Shown one piece after another: positions 63,748 to 64,000 of a stretch of 64,000 nucleotides of DNA (the first letter of the stretch is position 1; every line of letters begins with the position of its first letter). The position numbers and the translations under genes were made by a program. The DNA is from Gottfriedia acidiceleris (GTDB lineage Bacteria > Bacillota > Bacilli > Bacillales > Bacillaceae_G), in assembly GCF_004138285.1 (NCBI RefSeq), contig NZ_SCFN01000018.1:37938-101937 (forward strand). Reading direction: 5' to 3'. The notes under the pieces are model-generated. The model was not told the DNA's origin and did no database searches. It was given only the letters and a program-made list of their open reading frames with translations.

Positions 63748-64000
63748 TTATTTACCTTCATGAGCTCCAAACATATCTTGAGCATATTGAACACCTAATC
63801 CATAAGCTCCACCATGTTCTTTCGCAATATCTAAAACTTGGTTATAAGTTGCACCGTTAGCCCAGTCACGTTGTAACTCAAGCATATATTGCATCCAAGT
63901 AATTGGGTGTGCTCCAGCTTGAATCATACGTTCAATAGCCATATTATGAGCTTCAGTAGATACACCACCAGAAGCATCAGTTACAACATACACATCATAA
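63748..64000 (-). CDS. Isochorismatase-family hydrolase (YcaC-like), partial
   Basis: C-terminal 84 codons of a cysteine hydrolase; the gene continues beyond the right edge, since the frame is open to position 64000 (YDVYVVTDASGG). The segment MAIERMIQAGAHPITWMQYM and the tail GGAYGLGVQYAQDMFGAH are typical of the YcaC branch. The catalytic cysteine and aspartate lie outside the window. The reaction is unassigned for most YcaC-like enzymes. Confidence 0.88.
   Translation of the reverse strand, partial: YDVYVVTDASGGVSTEAHNMAIERMIQAGAHPITWMQYMLELQRDWANGATYNQVLDIAKEHGGAYGLGVQYAQDMFGAHEGK

Overview
This window comes from an AT-rich, endospore-forming Gram-positive bacterium of the Bacillaceae. 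The signs are a GerA/GerC/GerB germinant receptor operon, a YaaH-type LysM/GH18 protein, a Bacillus-type aa3 quinol oxidase (qoxABCD), an MhqR-type quinone-stress locus, lipobox lipoproteins, strong Shine-Dalgarno sequences and many U-tailed hairpin terminators. The genus cannot be fixed from the sequence alone. No rRNA, tRNA, CRISPR array or intact transposon was seen.

Layout. 0-6 kb: a polysaccharide deacetylase, then a two-component system lying between the two broken ends of a carbohydrate ABC transporter, then a lipoprotein gene cut by a stop codon. 6-10 kb: a very large secreted S8 protease. 10-17 kb: a small membrane protein, a germinant receptor operon in A-C-B order, and a HAD phosphatase. 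17-25 kb: a phosphate-uptake cluster in the unusual order pstB-phoU-pstS-pstC-pstA with a frame break at the start of pstC, then deoC and a MocR-type regulator. 25-29 kb: qoxABCD with a 51-codon membrane protein behind it. 29-35 kb: an FMN-reductase remnant, a DJ-1/PfpI protein, two tiny ORFs, the second giant S8 protease and a wrecked 5' copy of a Big2 surface protein. 35-39 kb: SDR, MFS and TetR genes with shared palindromes. 39-47 kb: LysM/GH18 protein, NagZ-like lipoprotein with a DUF4309 tail, and an 11-repeat Big2 secreted protein. 47-54 kb: Ohr, two WrbA paralogues around an orphan glutamyl-tRNA reductase, and an mhqR-P-O-D locus with operator palindromes. 54-60 kb: a LysR regulator and a third S8 protease with a BNR-type propeller. 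60-64 kb: MFS pseudogene, TetR and PaaI thioesterase genes, unknown small proteins and a partial isochorismatase-family gene.

The most striking signal is a roughly 250-300 bp promoter/leader module present four times (about 30.7, 35.1, 46.9 and 59.3 kb, all on the minus strand). Each copy has a -35/-10 pair with exactly 17 bp between, a 15-bp 7-1-7 palindrome resembling Fur/Zur-family boxes 8 bp upstream of the -35, and a short leader ORF or gene start at its end. The copies precede a 42-aa membrane peptide, the wrecked Big2 copy ahead of S8 protease 2, the intact Big2 protein, and S8 protease 3. This suggests one dispersed regulon of secreted proteins. A second theme is duplication followed by decay: many partial gene copies remain as scars.
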